Source of the DNA: UBA4421 sp002704225
Lineage (GTDB): Bacteria; Pseudomonadota; Gammaproteobacteria; Pseudomonadales; Azotimanducaceae
Direction: 5' to 3'
DNA: 64,000 nt
Assembly (NCBI GenBank): GCA_902556425.1
Contig: CACDWG010000001.1
Coordinates: forward strand, 124,001 to 188,000
Shown here: in pieces, positions 50,818 to 59,060 of the stretch
How positions within the stretch are numbered: the stretch's first letter is position 1
Layout of the letters: each line of letters opens with the position of its first letter
Made by a program: the position numbers and the translations under genes
Notes under the pieces: generated by a model
The model's input: only the letters and a program-made list of their open reading frames with translations
Databases searched by the model: none
What the model was told of the DNA's origin: nothing

Positions 50818-51228
50818 ATGCGCAAACAAATGAGGCGCATTTCAAGAAGCGAAGAAGAAGCCGACATCAATTTGACGCCTATGTTGGACGTCGTTTTCAT
50901 CATGTTGATCTTCTTCATCGTTACCGCCACGTTTATCAAGCAGGCTGGCATTGACGTACTTCGCCCAGAGGCAATGACATCTGAGCAGAAGCCGACGGTT
51001 GCCTTGCTGGTCGCCATCAGCCCTGGCGGCGATATCTGGATAGACAAAAAGCGAGTGGACCCGAATTCGGTTCGATCGCATATCGAACGCCTGCATGCGG
51101 AAAACCCCAAGGGGGGGCTTGTTGTGCAAGCAGACCGAACGTCGACCAATGAAAAGCTCATGGTTGTTCTTAATGCCGCTAGAGCCGCAGGATTGCGCGA
51201 AGTGGCTATATCAACCGAAAACAATTAG
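50818..51228 (+). CDS. exbD: ExbD-family protein of the TonB cluster
   Basis: 136 residues. N-terminal basic cytoplasmic tail, then INLTPMLDVVFIMLIFFIVTATF with the essential aspartate of ExbD at the start of the single span, and a periplasmic domain ending REVAISTENN. It is the partner of the two upstream ExbB proteins and of TonB encoded 12 bp downstream. Confidence 0.94.
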   Translation: MRKQMRRISRSEEEADINLTPMLDVVFIMLIFFIVTATFIKQAGIDVLRPEAMTSEQKPTVALLVAISPGGDIWIDKKRVDPNSVRSHIERLHAENPKGGLVVQADRTSTNEKLMVVLNAARAAGLREVAISTENN

Positions 51229-51240
51229 GCAGGTAGTACT

Positions 51241-51840
51241 ATGGTCGCTCGTTATGCGATAGGCGTTGGCCTAGGAGCTTTAGTCACATTTTTACTGTTC
51301 TTTTTGATGCAAGCCATCATTGCGACAGATGAAGCAAAATTGGATGAAGGCGTTAAAGGGAAACTCTTGGACTTCGTGCGATTGCAGGATGATCAAGAAG
51401 TTGAAACGAAGCAGCGTAAGCCTAAGCCGCCGCCGCCACCGGATGAACCGCCCCCTGATATGCCTAAGCCGGACTTTGAGTCTTCTGACCTGTCCCAGGG
51501 CGTGGATGTGGGCTCGGTAGACGTCGATGTGGATCTCTCAATCGAAGGGGGAGGGTTCAGTTCCGATGGTGAATATTTGCCGATCGTTAAGGTGAACCCA
51601 CAGTACCCAAGACGAGCGCAAACACGCGGTATTGAAGGTTACGTGATTTTGGAGTACATCGTCACGAAGACCGGTGCTGTCCGAGATCCCGTCGTGATCG
51701 ACGCGAAACCGCCAGGTATCTTTAACCGCTCAGCGATCAATGCGGCGTTGAAGTATAAGTATAAGCCGAAGGTCGTAAACGGCGAGCCAATTGACGTGGC
51801 CGGCGTTAAAACGCGTATCACGTTTGAAATGGCAGATTAA
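51241..51840 (+). CDS. tonB: TonB energy transducer
   Basis: 199 residues. One N-terminal span (IGVGLGALVTFLLFFLMQAII), a proline-rich periplasmic linker (KPKPPPPPDEPPPDMPKP, ~60-80) and a C-terminal TonB fold with YPRRAQTRGIEGYVILEYIV, ...GIFNRSAINAALKYKYKP and the final VAGVKTRITFEM. It resembles the short TonB2 type (~200 residues) rather than the long TonB1. It transmits energy from the Exb complex to outer-membrane TonB-dependent receptors, none of which is in the window. Confidence 0.94.
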   Translation: MVARYAIGVGLGALVTFLLFFLMQAIIATDEAKLDEGVKGKLLDFVRLQDDQEVETKQRKPKPPPPPDEPPPDMPKPDFESSDLSQGVDVGSVDVDVDLSIEGGGFSSDGEYLPIVKVNPQYPRRAQTRGIEGYVILEYIVTKTGAVRDPVVIDAKPPGIFNRSAINAALKYKYKPKVVNGEPIDVAGVKTRITFEMAD

Positions 51841-51861
51841 GCACCAGGAGTTGTTGCCGAA

Positions 51862-53247
51862 ATGACAAAGATTGAATTACAAAGCCGACGAGCCTGGTCT
51901 CGCGGTAAATTACTTACTCGAGGCTTGATCCTCACAGCTGTGGCGTTGGCGTTAGCCGGCGTTTTCAGCCCGATAAGCGACAGTTTGGGTCAGTGGACTG
52001 CGGTCAGCGCGGCCGCTGAAGAAGCACCGGCAAAAAAGCAGAAGACCCGCCGAGTGCCGTCGTTAAGTGAAGGGGTTTACAAGAAGCTGGGCGAAGGCCA
52101 AGAAGCCATCGATGCGAAAGATTTGCCGGGTGCTGAGAAGATCATCAAGGACGCGTTGGAGCGATCTCGTCGTTACAACGAGAACGAGATCGCCAACCTG
52201 CATAACATGCTGGGCTACATCTATTACCTCAAAGAGGATTACGATGGTGCGCTACGGGAATACAAAATCGTTGTCTCCCAAGGCGAGAAGATTCCTGAAG
52301 GATTAGAGACCACAACGCTCTACACCGTTGCTCAGCTGAGCTACGTACAGGAAAACTACGACGACGCGCTACGATACATGGAAATCTGGATTTCCAAGGC
52401 GCTGAACCCCTCGTCTGCTCCGCGCTTCTTTATGGCAACCGTCTACTACCAAATGAAAGAGTACGACAAAGCCATTAACCAGATGCGATTGGGTATCCAG
52501 ATCGCGGAAGAGCGTGGAACCACAGTGAAAGAGCAGCAATGGAGTTTGTTGACCTTTTTGTACTTCGAAAAGGAAGACTGGCCTAACGTGATCGAGACGC
52601 TGAAGGTTCTGGTCGAGAAGTTTCCCAAGCGCGAGCATTGGGTACGTCTAGCCGGTGTTTACGGTCAAGAAGGGTTCGAGAAAGAGCAAATGTATTCGTT
52701 GGAGGCTGCCTACACGGCCGGCTTCCTTGAGAAGAAAACTGACTTTACCAACTTGGCCGGCTTGTTGATGCAAGAAGAAGTACCCTACCGGGCAGCTAAG
52801 GTCCTTGTTGCCGGTTTTAAAGCCGAGGCCATTGAAGCGGATACCAGCAATCTGCAGGCCCTTGGACAAGCTTGGCAGCTGTCCCAAGAAATCGACAAGG
52901 CGATTGAGGCCTACGAAGGGGCGGCAAAACTGTCAGAAGACGGTAAGATCTATGAGCGGCTGTCGTATCTTTATCTGGAAGACGATCAGTACGATCGTTG
53001 CGTGGATTCTGCCTCTGGCGCGCTCGACAAAGGTGGTTTGCGCAAAGCGCAATCGGTCTACATTGTGAAAGGCATGTGCCAGTACAATCTCGACAAACTG
53101 ACCGCAGCGAGAGATTCATTTGTGCAGTGTCGCCGTGTTGCGCGTCGTGAAGAGGACAAGGCGAATCAGCGAGTGTGTGGCCAGTGGATCACGTTTATTG
53201 ACCGTGAATCGGCTCGTTTGAAACAACTTGCAGCGGCTTCAGGCTAA
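51862..53247 (+). CDS. TPR-repeat protein of the TonB cluster
   Basis: 461 residues. Signal/anchor segment (~20-45) followed by about ten helical hairpins of tetratricopeptide type, e.g. NMLGYIYYLKEDYDGALREYK, MATVYYQMKEYDKAINQMRLG and ALGQAWQLSQEIDKAIEAYEG. Such a periplasmic TPR protein closes the DUF3450-ExbB-ExbB-ExbD-TonB cluster in many marine gammaproteobacteria. Its role is probably to bind a partner of the TonB complex. A terminator 24 bp downstream ends the operon. Confidence 0.9.
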   Translation: MTKIELQSRRAWSRGKLLTRGLILTAVALALAGVFSPISDSLGQWTAVSAAAEEAPAKKQKTRRVPSLSEGVYKKLGEGQEAIDAKDLPGAEKIIKDALERSRRYNENEIANLHNMLGYIYYLKEDYDGALREYKIVVSQGEKIPEGLETTTLYTVAQLSYVQENYDDALRYMEIWISKALNPSSAPRFFMATVYYQMKEYDKAINQMRLGIQIAEERGTTVKEQQWSLLTFLYFEKEDWPNVIETLKVLVEKFPKREHWVRLAGVYGQEGFEKEQMYSLEAAYTAGFLEKKTDFTNLAGLLMQEEVPYRAAKVLVAGFKAEAIEADTSNLQALGQAWQLSQEIDKAIEAYEGAAKLSEDGKIYERLSYLYLEDDQYDRCVDSASGALDKGGLRKAQSVYIVKGMCQYNLDKLTAARDSFVQCRRVARREEDKANQRVCGQWITFIDRESARLKQLAAASG

Positions 53248-53271
53248 CGTTTTTAGCGTGTCGTGGTAAGA

Positions 53272-53297
53272 AGCCGGTCATTGACCGGCTTTTTTTT
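53272..53297 (+). terminator. Rho-independent terminator of the TonB cluster
   Basis: AGCCGGTC-ATT-GACCGGCT followed by eight Ts: an 8-bp perfect stem, 3-nt loop, and T-run. It separates the TPR gene from ribE. Confidence 0.93.
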
Positions 53298-53321
53298 CGC
53301 AAAAAAAACAGGAGATCTATC

Positions 53322-53981
53322 GTGTTTACCGGAATTGTTCAGAGCTTGGTTGCCGTAAAAAGTGTAGACGTTGAGCGCGATTTAAGTCGCATTGAGCTCG
53401 ATCTGGGCGCACTGGCTCGCGGCATAGAGTTGGGTGCGTCGGTGGCGGTCAACGGTACCTGCCTAACGGTGACGCGCTCCAGCGACACTGGCGGGGTTTG
53501 CTTCGACATTATCAAAGAGACCCTAGACACGACGAACCTGGGTGCCCTGCAAACGGGCTCGCTGGTGAATGTCGAACGGTCTTTCAAAGTGGGTGACGAG
53601 GTAGGGGGACATATCGTCTCTGGCCACGTTACCGCCACAGCTGCTTTGAGCGACCTACGTCACGAAGGCCATGATCGAGTGCTGACCTTTACGCTCGATC
53701 CGCAATGGCTGCGTTTCGTGCTGCACAAGGGCTATGTGGGTGTCGACGGTGCGAGTATTACGGTGTCTAGTGTCGATCGGGAGAACAATACGTTTTCCAT
53801 CAGCCTGATTCCGGAAACCATAGAGAGAACGACGCTAGGCAGACTGGCCCTAGGGGAGCGCGTCAATGTCGAAGTGGACAGCCAAACGCAAACCATTGTG
53901 GAAACCATAGAGCGAGTGATGCAGGATCCGCAAATGCGCGAAGCCATGATGTCCCAAGCGCTGTCAGGAGACGCTGAATGA
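53322..53981 (+). CDS. ribE: Riboflavin synthase, alpha chain
   Basis: 219 residues from a GTG start with CAGGAG upstream. It begins with the invariant MFTGIVQ and has two homologous lumazine-binding barrels: the first with VNGTCLTV and VNVERSFKVGDEVGGHIVSGHV, the second with YVGVDGASITVSSV and the conserved NVEVD near the end. It dismutates two lumazines to riboflavin. No FMN riboswitch is visible ahead of it. It overlaps pyrF by 4 bp, an unusual pairing. The other rib genes are not in the window. Confidence 0.95.
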   Translation: MFTGIVQSLVAVKSVDVERDLSRIELDLGALARGIELGASVAVNGTCLTVTRSSDTGGVCFDIIKETLDTTNLGALQTGSLVNVERSFKVGDEVGGHIVSGHVTATAALSDLRHEGHDRVLTFTLDPQWLRFVLHKGYVGVDGASITVSSVDRENNTFSISLIPETIERTTLGRLALGERVNVEVDSQTQTIVETIERVMQDPQMREAMMSQALSGDAE

Positions 53982-54787
53982 GTTTTCAACAACGTCTAAA
54001 AGGCGTCTGGGATGCTCAGAATTCCTTGGTCTGTGTCGGTATTGATCCGGAACTGAGCAAGCTGCCAGAGCACCTACTGAATCGTAAAGAACCCTACCTG
54101 GATTTTGGCGTGGGTATCGTTGATGCCTGCGCCCCTTACGTGTCAGCGTTCAAGCCTCAAGCCGCTCATTTTGCAGCGGCGGGGGCTGAAGATCAGTTGG
54201 CTAAGTTGATAAGCTACATTCAAACGCATTACTCGGATATTCCCGTCATACTCGATGCCAAACGTGGCGATGTTGGCAGCACAGCGGCCTTATACGCAAA
54301 AGAAGCGTTTGAGCGCTACGCTGCTGACGCGGTAACAGTAAACCCCTACTTAGGCCATGACAGCTTGGCGCCTTACTTCCAGTATTCCGACCGGGGCGTG
54401 ATTGTTCTGTGTCGCACCAGTAATCCGGGCAGTGATTGGATTCAGGGCGTCCGGGTTGGCGAAGATCCCCTGTATCTCACGGTGGCCAAACAAATTGGTG
54501 ATTGGGATCTGAATGACCAGTGCATGTTGGTAACCGGAGCCACCTATCCAGAGGAATTGGGTGAGGTGAGGGAGGCGGTTGGTGATATGCCGCTTTTGGT
54601 TCCTGGTGTTGGGGCACAAGGCGGCGATGTAGAAGCCGTTCTGAAGGCCGGAGTGGATAGCAGCGGACAGGGCCTGTGCATATCCAGCTCTCGAGGCATC
54701 ATCTACGCGGGGGCTGGACGCGACTTCGCTGAAAAAGCCGGCCAATCCGCCATGCGGCTAAGAGACGAGATTAATCGTTACCGTTAA
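53978..54787 (+). CDS. pyrF: Orotidine 5'-phosphate decarboxylase (long, type 2)
   Basis: 269 residues. The active site is VILDAKRGDVGSTA, with the D-x-K-x-x-D array, in the longer form typical of 'subfamily 2' enzymes (about 270 residues, found in actinobacteria and xanthomonads) rather than the ~235-residue E. coli type. The region LVCVGIDPELSKLP near the start and SSRGIIYAGAGRDFAEKA near the end bind the phosphate. It makes UMP from OMP in pyrimidine synthesis. It is coupled to ribE. Confidence 0.94.
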   Translation: MSFQQRLKGVWDAQNSLVCVGIDPELSKLPEHLLNRKEPYLDFGVGIVDACAPYVSAFKPQAAHFAAAGAEDQLAKLISYIQTHYSDIPVILDAKRGDVGSTAALYAKEAFERYAADAVTVNPYLGHDSLAPYFQYSDRGVIVLCRTSNPGSDWIQGVRVGEDPLYLTVAKQIGDWDLNDQCMLVTGATYPEELGEVREAVGDMPLLVPGVGAQGGDVEAVLKAGVDSSGQGLCISSSRGIIYAGAGRDFAEKAGQSAMRLRDEINRYR

Positions 54788-54795
54788 TCGTCTCT
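54761..54795. terminator. Imperfect inverted repeat at the pyrF end
   Basis: AGAGACGAGATTAA (54761-54774) can pair with TTAATCGTCTCT (54784-54795), a 12-bp stem with a 2-nt bulge, spanning the pyrF stop codon between two convergent genes. No T-run follows, so terminator function is only possible. Confidence 0.3.
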
Positions 54796-54811
54796 TCGTG
54801 ATGGCGTTGCG

Positions 54812-55996
54812 CTAACCGTCAAAGTCTCTCAGCAGGTTACGAGCGATAATACTTTGTTGAATTTGGCTCGTGCCTTCATAGATTCGAAATAAACGCACAT
54901 CCTTATAGAAGCGCGCAACGGCATACTCTTCCATGTAGCCAGCGCCGCCGTGAAACTGCACCGCTTTGTCCGCAACGCGTCCGACCATTTCTGTAGCAAA
55001 CAGTTTGCAGCAAGAGGCCAGCGTGCTGACCGCTTCGCCGGCATCTCTGCGTTTAGCCGCGTCCAACACCATGCATTGGGCCGCGTAACTTTCGGCCTTG
55101 CAGTCTGCGATCATGCCTTGAAGTAACTGAAACTCGGCGATGGGCTGACCAAACTGCTTGCGTTCTTTGCCGTAGGCTAGGCACAGGTCGATTAGACGGT
55201 CTGCGCATCCAACAGACAAGGCGCTGATGTGTATTCTTCCGCGGTCCAAGGTTTTCATGGCGCTTTGGAAACCTTTGTTCAGCTTGTCGGGGCCACCCAG
55301 GAGACGGTCGGCCGGAACTCGGCAGTCGTCAAACATGACGTCGCAGACATGGGCGCCTTTTTGACCCATTTTGGTGTTTGGCGCGCCCAGAGTGATTCCC
55401 GGAGTATCTGCGTCCACCAAGAACGCACTGACCCCTTTGGCACCGGCTGTGTCTTGGTCAGTGCGAGCAAACACCGTGAACAACTGCGCGCTTGGTGCGT
55501 TGGTGATATAGCGCTTGGTGCCGTTCAGAATGAAGTCGTCGCCGTCCCGTACGGCACGAGTCGTGAGAGAGCCAGCATCGGAACCCGCATCCGGCTCGGT
55601 TAGCGCGAAGGAGCCGATGATTTCGCCGCTGGCGAATTTTGGCAGATAAAAGGCTTTTTGTTCTTCGGTACCGTCCATCACCAAACCCTGTGAGCCGATG
55701 CCGTTGTTGGTGCCGATGATCGAACGAAAGGCCGGGGAGGTGCGTCCCAGTTCCATCACGACCCGACATTCTTCGTAGGTGTTTAGGCCGATACCGCCGT
55801 ATTCCTGTGGAATCGTAAGACCGAACAGGCCCATCTCGCGCATTTCTTGTACCACCTCGTCGGGAATTTTGTCTTCTTCCGCGACTTGAGCCTCGAGTGG
55901 AATGAGCCGCTCGGTGACGAACTTGCGGACCACGTCGATCAATTGCTCCAAAGTATCTTCATCCATCGCAGGTGGCAGAGTAACAGCAGTATTCAT
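54812..55996 (-). CDS. Acyl-CoA dehydrogenase
   Basis: 394 residues from ATG 55996 with AGGGAAGA upstream. Standard family layout: helical N-terminus with GLFGLTIPQEYGGIGL; FALTEPDAGSDAGSL and FILNGTKRYITNAPSA forming the FAD/substrate site; QFGQPIAEFQLLQGMIAD; QFHGGAGYMEEY; and the catalytic glutamate in FRIYEGTSQIQQ. It introduces an alpha-beta double bond in an acyl-CoA, passing electrons to ETF. Chain-length preference is not readable. It is divergent from the glutaryl-CoA dehydrogenase-like gene. Confidence 0.93.
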   Translation of the reverse strand: MNTAVTLPPAMDEDTLEQLIDVVRKFVTERLIPLEAQVAEEDKIPDEVVQEMREMGLFGLTIPQEYGGIGLNTYEECRVVMELGRTSPAFRSIIGTNNGIGSQGLVMDGTEEQKAFYLPKFASGEIIGSFALTEPDAGSDAGSLTTRAVRDGDDFILNGTKRYITNAPSAQLFTVFARTDQDTAGAKGVSAFLVDADTPGITLGAPNTKMGQKGAHVCDVMFDDCRVPADRLLGGPDKLNKGFQSAMKTLDRGRIHISALSVGCADRLIDLCLAYGKERKQFGQPIAEFQLLQGMIADCKAESYAAQCMVLDAAKRRDAGEAVSTLASCCKLFATEMVGRVADKAVQFHGGAGYMEEYAVARFYKDVRLFRIYEGTSQIQQSIIARNLLRDFDG

Positions 55997-56169
55997 TAGG
56001 TCTTCCCTCGGATTTAGGAGCGCAATGATAGCTTGGTGGGCGGTTCCCGTCGAAGCTCTCAGGGACAATGCCCCCAAAAAAACTTGGGCAAAAGGTCGCC
56101 TGCCGGTCATTTCGTTGCAGTCTCGAGGCCGCTGCTTTAGCCTTGCGATTCGAAATTAAGGACCTACGC

Positions 56170-57351
56170 ATGAGTAACGACAAAGCCCCCTTCGTCTGGG
56201 ACGACCCCTTCCTACTTCAGGACCAGTTTTCCGAAGAGGAACGCATGATCCAGTCTTCTGCGCGAGATTATGCTCAGGACAAGCTGCTGAGCCGGGTGCG
56301 CGACGCGTTTCGTAACGAGGTCTTTGATCGAGAGATCATGAACGAGTTTGGGGCCATGGGCATGCTGGGTGCGACGCTTCCTGAGAAATACGGATGTGCC
56401 AACGTGAATTACGTAGCCTACGGCATCATGGCGCGGGAAGTGGAGCGTGTGGACTCCGGTTACCGCTCCGCCATGAGCGTACAATCCTCTTTGGTGATGC
56501 ATCCGATTCACGCATTCGGTTCGGAAGCACAGCGCGAAAAGTATTTGCCCAAGCTTGCTACGGGCGAGTGGGTAGGCTGTTTTGGTCTGACCGAACCCGA
56601 TCACGGTTCTGATCCAAGCAGCATGGTCACCAATGCCAAGCGCGTGGATGGTGGCTTCATTATGAACGGTGCCAAAATGTGGATCACAAACTCACCGATC
56701 GCAGATCTGGCGGTGGTTTGGGCGAAGCTAGACGGCGAAATCCGCGGATTCATCGTTGAACGAGCCTGCGAGGGATTCAGCACGCCGAAAATCGAAGGCA
56801 AAATGAGCCTACGCGCTTCGGTAACCGGGCAGATTGTTCTCGAAGACGTGTTCGTACCGGAAGAAAATTTGTTGCCCAACGTCAAAGGCCTCGCCGGTCC
56901 GTTTGGCTGCCTGAATAGAGCCCGATACGGTATCGCTTGGGGGGCCATGGGTGCCGCAGAAGCCTGCTGGCACGCTGCAAGAACCTACACGCTTGAGCGC
57001 ACCCAGTTCGGTCGCCCATTGGCGGCGAATCAGTTGGTACAGAAGAAACTGGCGGATATGCAGACCGAAATTGCCTTGGGTTTGCAGGGTTGCCTGCGAA
57101 TGGGTCGGATGCTCGACGAGGGTAAGCTCCCGATTGAGAACATTTCCCTGATGAAGCGCAATAACTGCGGCAAGGCGTTGGATGTGGCGCGCGTGGCCCG
57201 TGACATGCACGGTGGCAACGGTATCTCCGACGAGTACCCGGTGATTCGCCACGTGATGAATCTAGAGACGGTGAATACCTACGAAGGCACTCACGACATC
57301 CATGCGCTGATTCTGGGTCGTGCGCAGACGGGTTTGCAGGCTTTCTCGTAA
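56170..57351 (+). CDS. gcdH: Glutaryl-CoA dehydrogenase-like acyl-CoA dehydrogenase
   Basis: 393 residues from ATG 56170. The sequence follows GcdH closely: FVWDDPFLLQDQFSEEE near the start, YRSAMSVQSSLVMHPI, GCFGLTEPDHGSDPSSM, MKWITN-type KMWITNSPIAD, RYGIAWGAMGAAE, RTQFGRPLAANQLVQKKLAD and the catalytic glutamate in NTYEGTHDIHALILGR. GcdH oxidises and decarboxylates glutaryl-CoA to crotonyl-CoA in lysine and tryptophan degradation. The usual CoA-transferase partner gene is not adjacent. Confidence 0.93.
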   Translation: MSNDKAPFVWDDPFLLQDQFSEEERMIQSSARDYAQDKLLSRVRDAFRNEVFDREIMNEFGAMGMLGATLPEKYGCANVNYVAYGIMAREVERVDSGYRSAMSVQSSLVMHPIHAFGSEAQREKYLPKLATGEWVGCFGLTEPDHGSDPSSMVTNAKRVDGGFIMNGAKMWITNSPIADLAVVWAKLDGEIRGFIVERACEGFSTPKIEGKMSLRASVTGQIVLEDVFVPEENLLPNVKGLAGPFGCLNRARYGIAWGAMGAAEACWHAARTYTLERTQFGRPLAANQLVQKKLADMQTEIALGLQGCLRMGRMLDEGKLPIENISLMKRNNCGKALDVARVARDMHGGNGISDEYPVIRHVMNLETVNTYEGTHDIHALILGRAQTGLQAFS

Positions 57352-57565
57352 GCCAAGGGCTCGCTGGGGGGGAGAGATCGTAGCCCCCTCAATGCCGAAG
57401 CGAAAAGCGTGAGTTCTCCTCACGCGAGCACGGCATGCCGGTAAATATGGCTGCTATTTCTCATACCTTTGTAAGCCTTTGCTGAAAAAGATTCTAACGG
57501 TTTGCCGAGGGCCGTTAGGGATTCTATGTTCGATTGTCCAAACTCAAGGAACGAGGGCATTGAAC

Positions 57566-58186
57566 ATGACAAACATTCTATTGGCTGATCATCAGTGTTT
57601 GTTTCGCGCAGGCATGGTGAGATTGATCGATTCCATTGGTGGATTCGGCGTCTCTGGCGAAGTCGATTCGGCGGAGGCTGCGGTTGAATTTGTGGCTCAA
57701 CACACACCGGACATACTGTTGTTGGAAATGTCCATGCCGGGAATATCGGGTTTCGAAACGCTGAGACGTATTCAGCGACTGCAGGTGGGTACGCGGGTCG
57801 TCGCGCTGACTCATTGGACCAATCAACCCTTACCCCTGCATGCCATGCGGGCGGGAATCGCGGGTTATCTGGGCAAAGACATCAGTCCGGCTGAATTCGA
57901 AACAGCCCTGCACAAAATCCGCTTTGGTCGACGCTACATATCCGAGAACATTGTACGTGATCTGGCGCGGGTCGCTTATGGGGATTTATCTGATAATCCT
58001 TTTCAGCAATTGTCGGTTCGTGAGATGCAGATCATGCTGATGGTGTTGGGCTGCAAGTCGCCGTCGGCTATAGCTCAGGTACTGCACTTGTCGGCGAAGA
58101 CCGTGAACAGCTACCGATACCGACTGTTCGAAAAGTTAGGAGTCAAAAGCGATGTTGAGTTGGCCATTATGGCGATTCAGCATTAG
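57566..58186 (+). CDS. GacA/UvrY-type response regulator with altered receiver active site
   Basis: 206 residues from ATG 57566. The receiver domain aligns without gaps to UvrY/GacA, but the phospho-acceptor position is glutamate: PDILLLEMSMPG, Glu54, where GacA/UvrY have Asp54. The second acidic residue is also changed (LLADHQ for LLVDDH, residue 9). The conserved threonine (VALTHW) and lysine (YLGKD) remain. The LuxR-type helix-turn-helix is intact: LSVREMQIMLMVLGCKS and LSAKTVNSYRYRLFEKLGV. GacA/UvrY switch on CsrA/RsmA-binding small RNAs. The position two genes before uvrC matches the gacA-uvrC-pgsA order. Confidence 0.88.
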   Translation: MTNILLADHQCLFRAGMVRLIDSIGGFGVSGEVDSAEAAVEFVAQHTPDILLLEMSMPGISGFETLRRIQRLQVGTRVVALTHWTNQPLPLHAMRAGIAGYLGKDISPAEFETALHKIRFGRRYISENIVRDLARVAYGDLSDNPFQQLSVREMQIMLMVLGCKSPSAIAQVLHLSAKTVNSYRYRLFEKLGVKSDVELAIMAIQH

Positions 58187-58393
58187 GTGGTTGATCTGGG
58201 CGCGCAGAAAGGTGATCGACCGCGAACCACGGATACGCCACCCGACCGTAAGGGGCCCGTGGCGTCGGGGACGGGCGCTGACCTGACGGGTTATGACAGT
58301 CAGCATAGCACCGCGGATAGGGGCGCGAGTTAAGTGCACTACCCCCCACAGATGGGCTAACAGTCGAGGGAGGGGAGTGGCTACACTAAGGCA

Positions 58394-59053
58394 ATGAACA
58401 CTCCCGCATCCTTACGATCGACGATTGAGTCCTGCCGAAAGTGCCCGAGGCTCACTCAGCATCAAAACGCACTTAAAACCATTCATCCTGATTATCATTG
58501 CGCTCCCGTGGTTCCCTGGGGCGTCGCTCGGCCCAGATTGTTGATCGTTGGGCTCGCACCGGGGCTGCAGGGCGCTGGTCGTACGGGCAAGGGCTTTGTT
58601 GGTGATGCCAGCGGTGCTTTTCTGTTTTCATCTCTTCATGAATACGGTTTTTCCACCAGCGTTGACGCTGAAAGGGCGCATTTACAGGGGGCCGTGATTA
58701 CGAATATCGTGAAATGCCTGCCGCCGAAAAACCGTCCCTCGGGCAGCGAAAAGCGGCAGTGTGAAGCCTTTCTTAGGCAGGAACTCGCGCAATTTTCCCC
58801 AAGCAAGAAAGCCAAGCCGCGTGTGGTTCTCTGTCTTGGTAAGGACGCGTACGAATCCGTTGTGAGCGTGACGGGGGCTGCGAGAAAACCGTTCGTGCAC
58901 GATCAGCGCATCGAGCTGGCTAAAAACTATCACCTCGTCAGCAGCTTCCACCCCAGCCGACTGAACGTAAATACCGGGCGTCTTACTCGGCTCATGTTTA
59001 ATGACTTGTTTTCCAACATCAAGGCGTTACTCGACGGTTCCTCGTCGCTATAG
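58394..59053 (+). CDS. Uracil-DNA glycosylase, family 5 (UdgB-like) iron-sulfur type
   Basis: 219 residues. SCRKCPRL near residues 13-20 and NIVKCLPPKNRPSG ... RQCEAF supply the four cysteines of a 4Fe-4S cluster. Motif A, GLAPGLQGAGRTGKGFVGDASG (two parts: GLAPGLQGAG, RTGKGFVGDASG), has the family-5 form without the polar catalytic residue of family 4. Motif B is SSFHPSRLNVNTGRL. Family-5 enzymes remove uracil and other damaged bases. The gene is inserted between the gacA-like gene and uvrC, and overlaps the longest possible uvrC frame but not its likely start. Confidence 0.9.
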   Translation: MNTPASLRSTIESCRKCPRLTQHQNALKTIHPDYHCAPVVPWGVARPRLLIVGLAPGLQGAGRTGKGFVGDASGAFLFSSLHEYGFSTSVDAERAHLQGAVITNIVKCLPPKNRPSGSEKRQCEAFLRQELAQFSPSKKAKPRVVLCLGKDAYESVVSVTGAARKPFVHDQRIELAKNYHLVSSFHPSRLNVNTGRLTRLMFNDLFSNIKALLDGSSSL

Positions 59054-59060
59054 TTCTCGC

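Noticed and set aside
53298..53321. FMN riboswitch before ribE
   Set aside because: Only ~25 bp separate the terminator from the start codon; there is no room for the aptamer.
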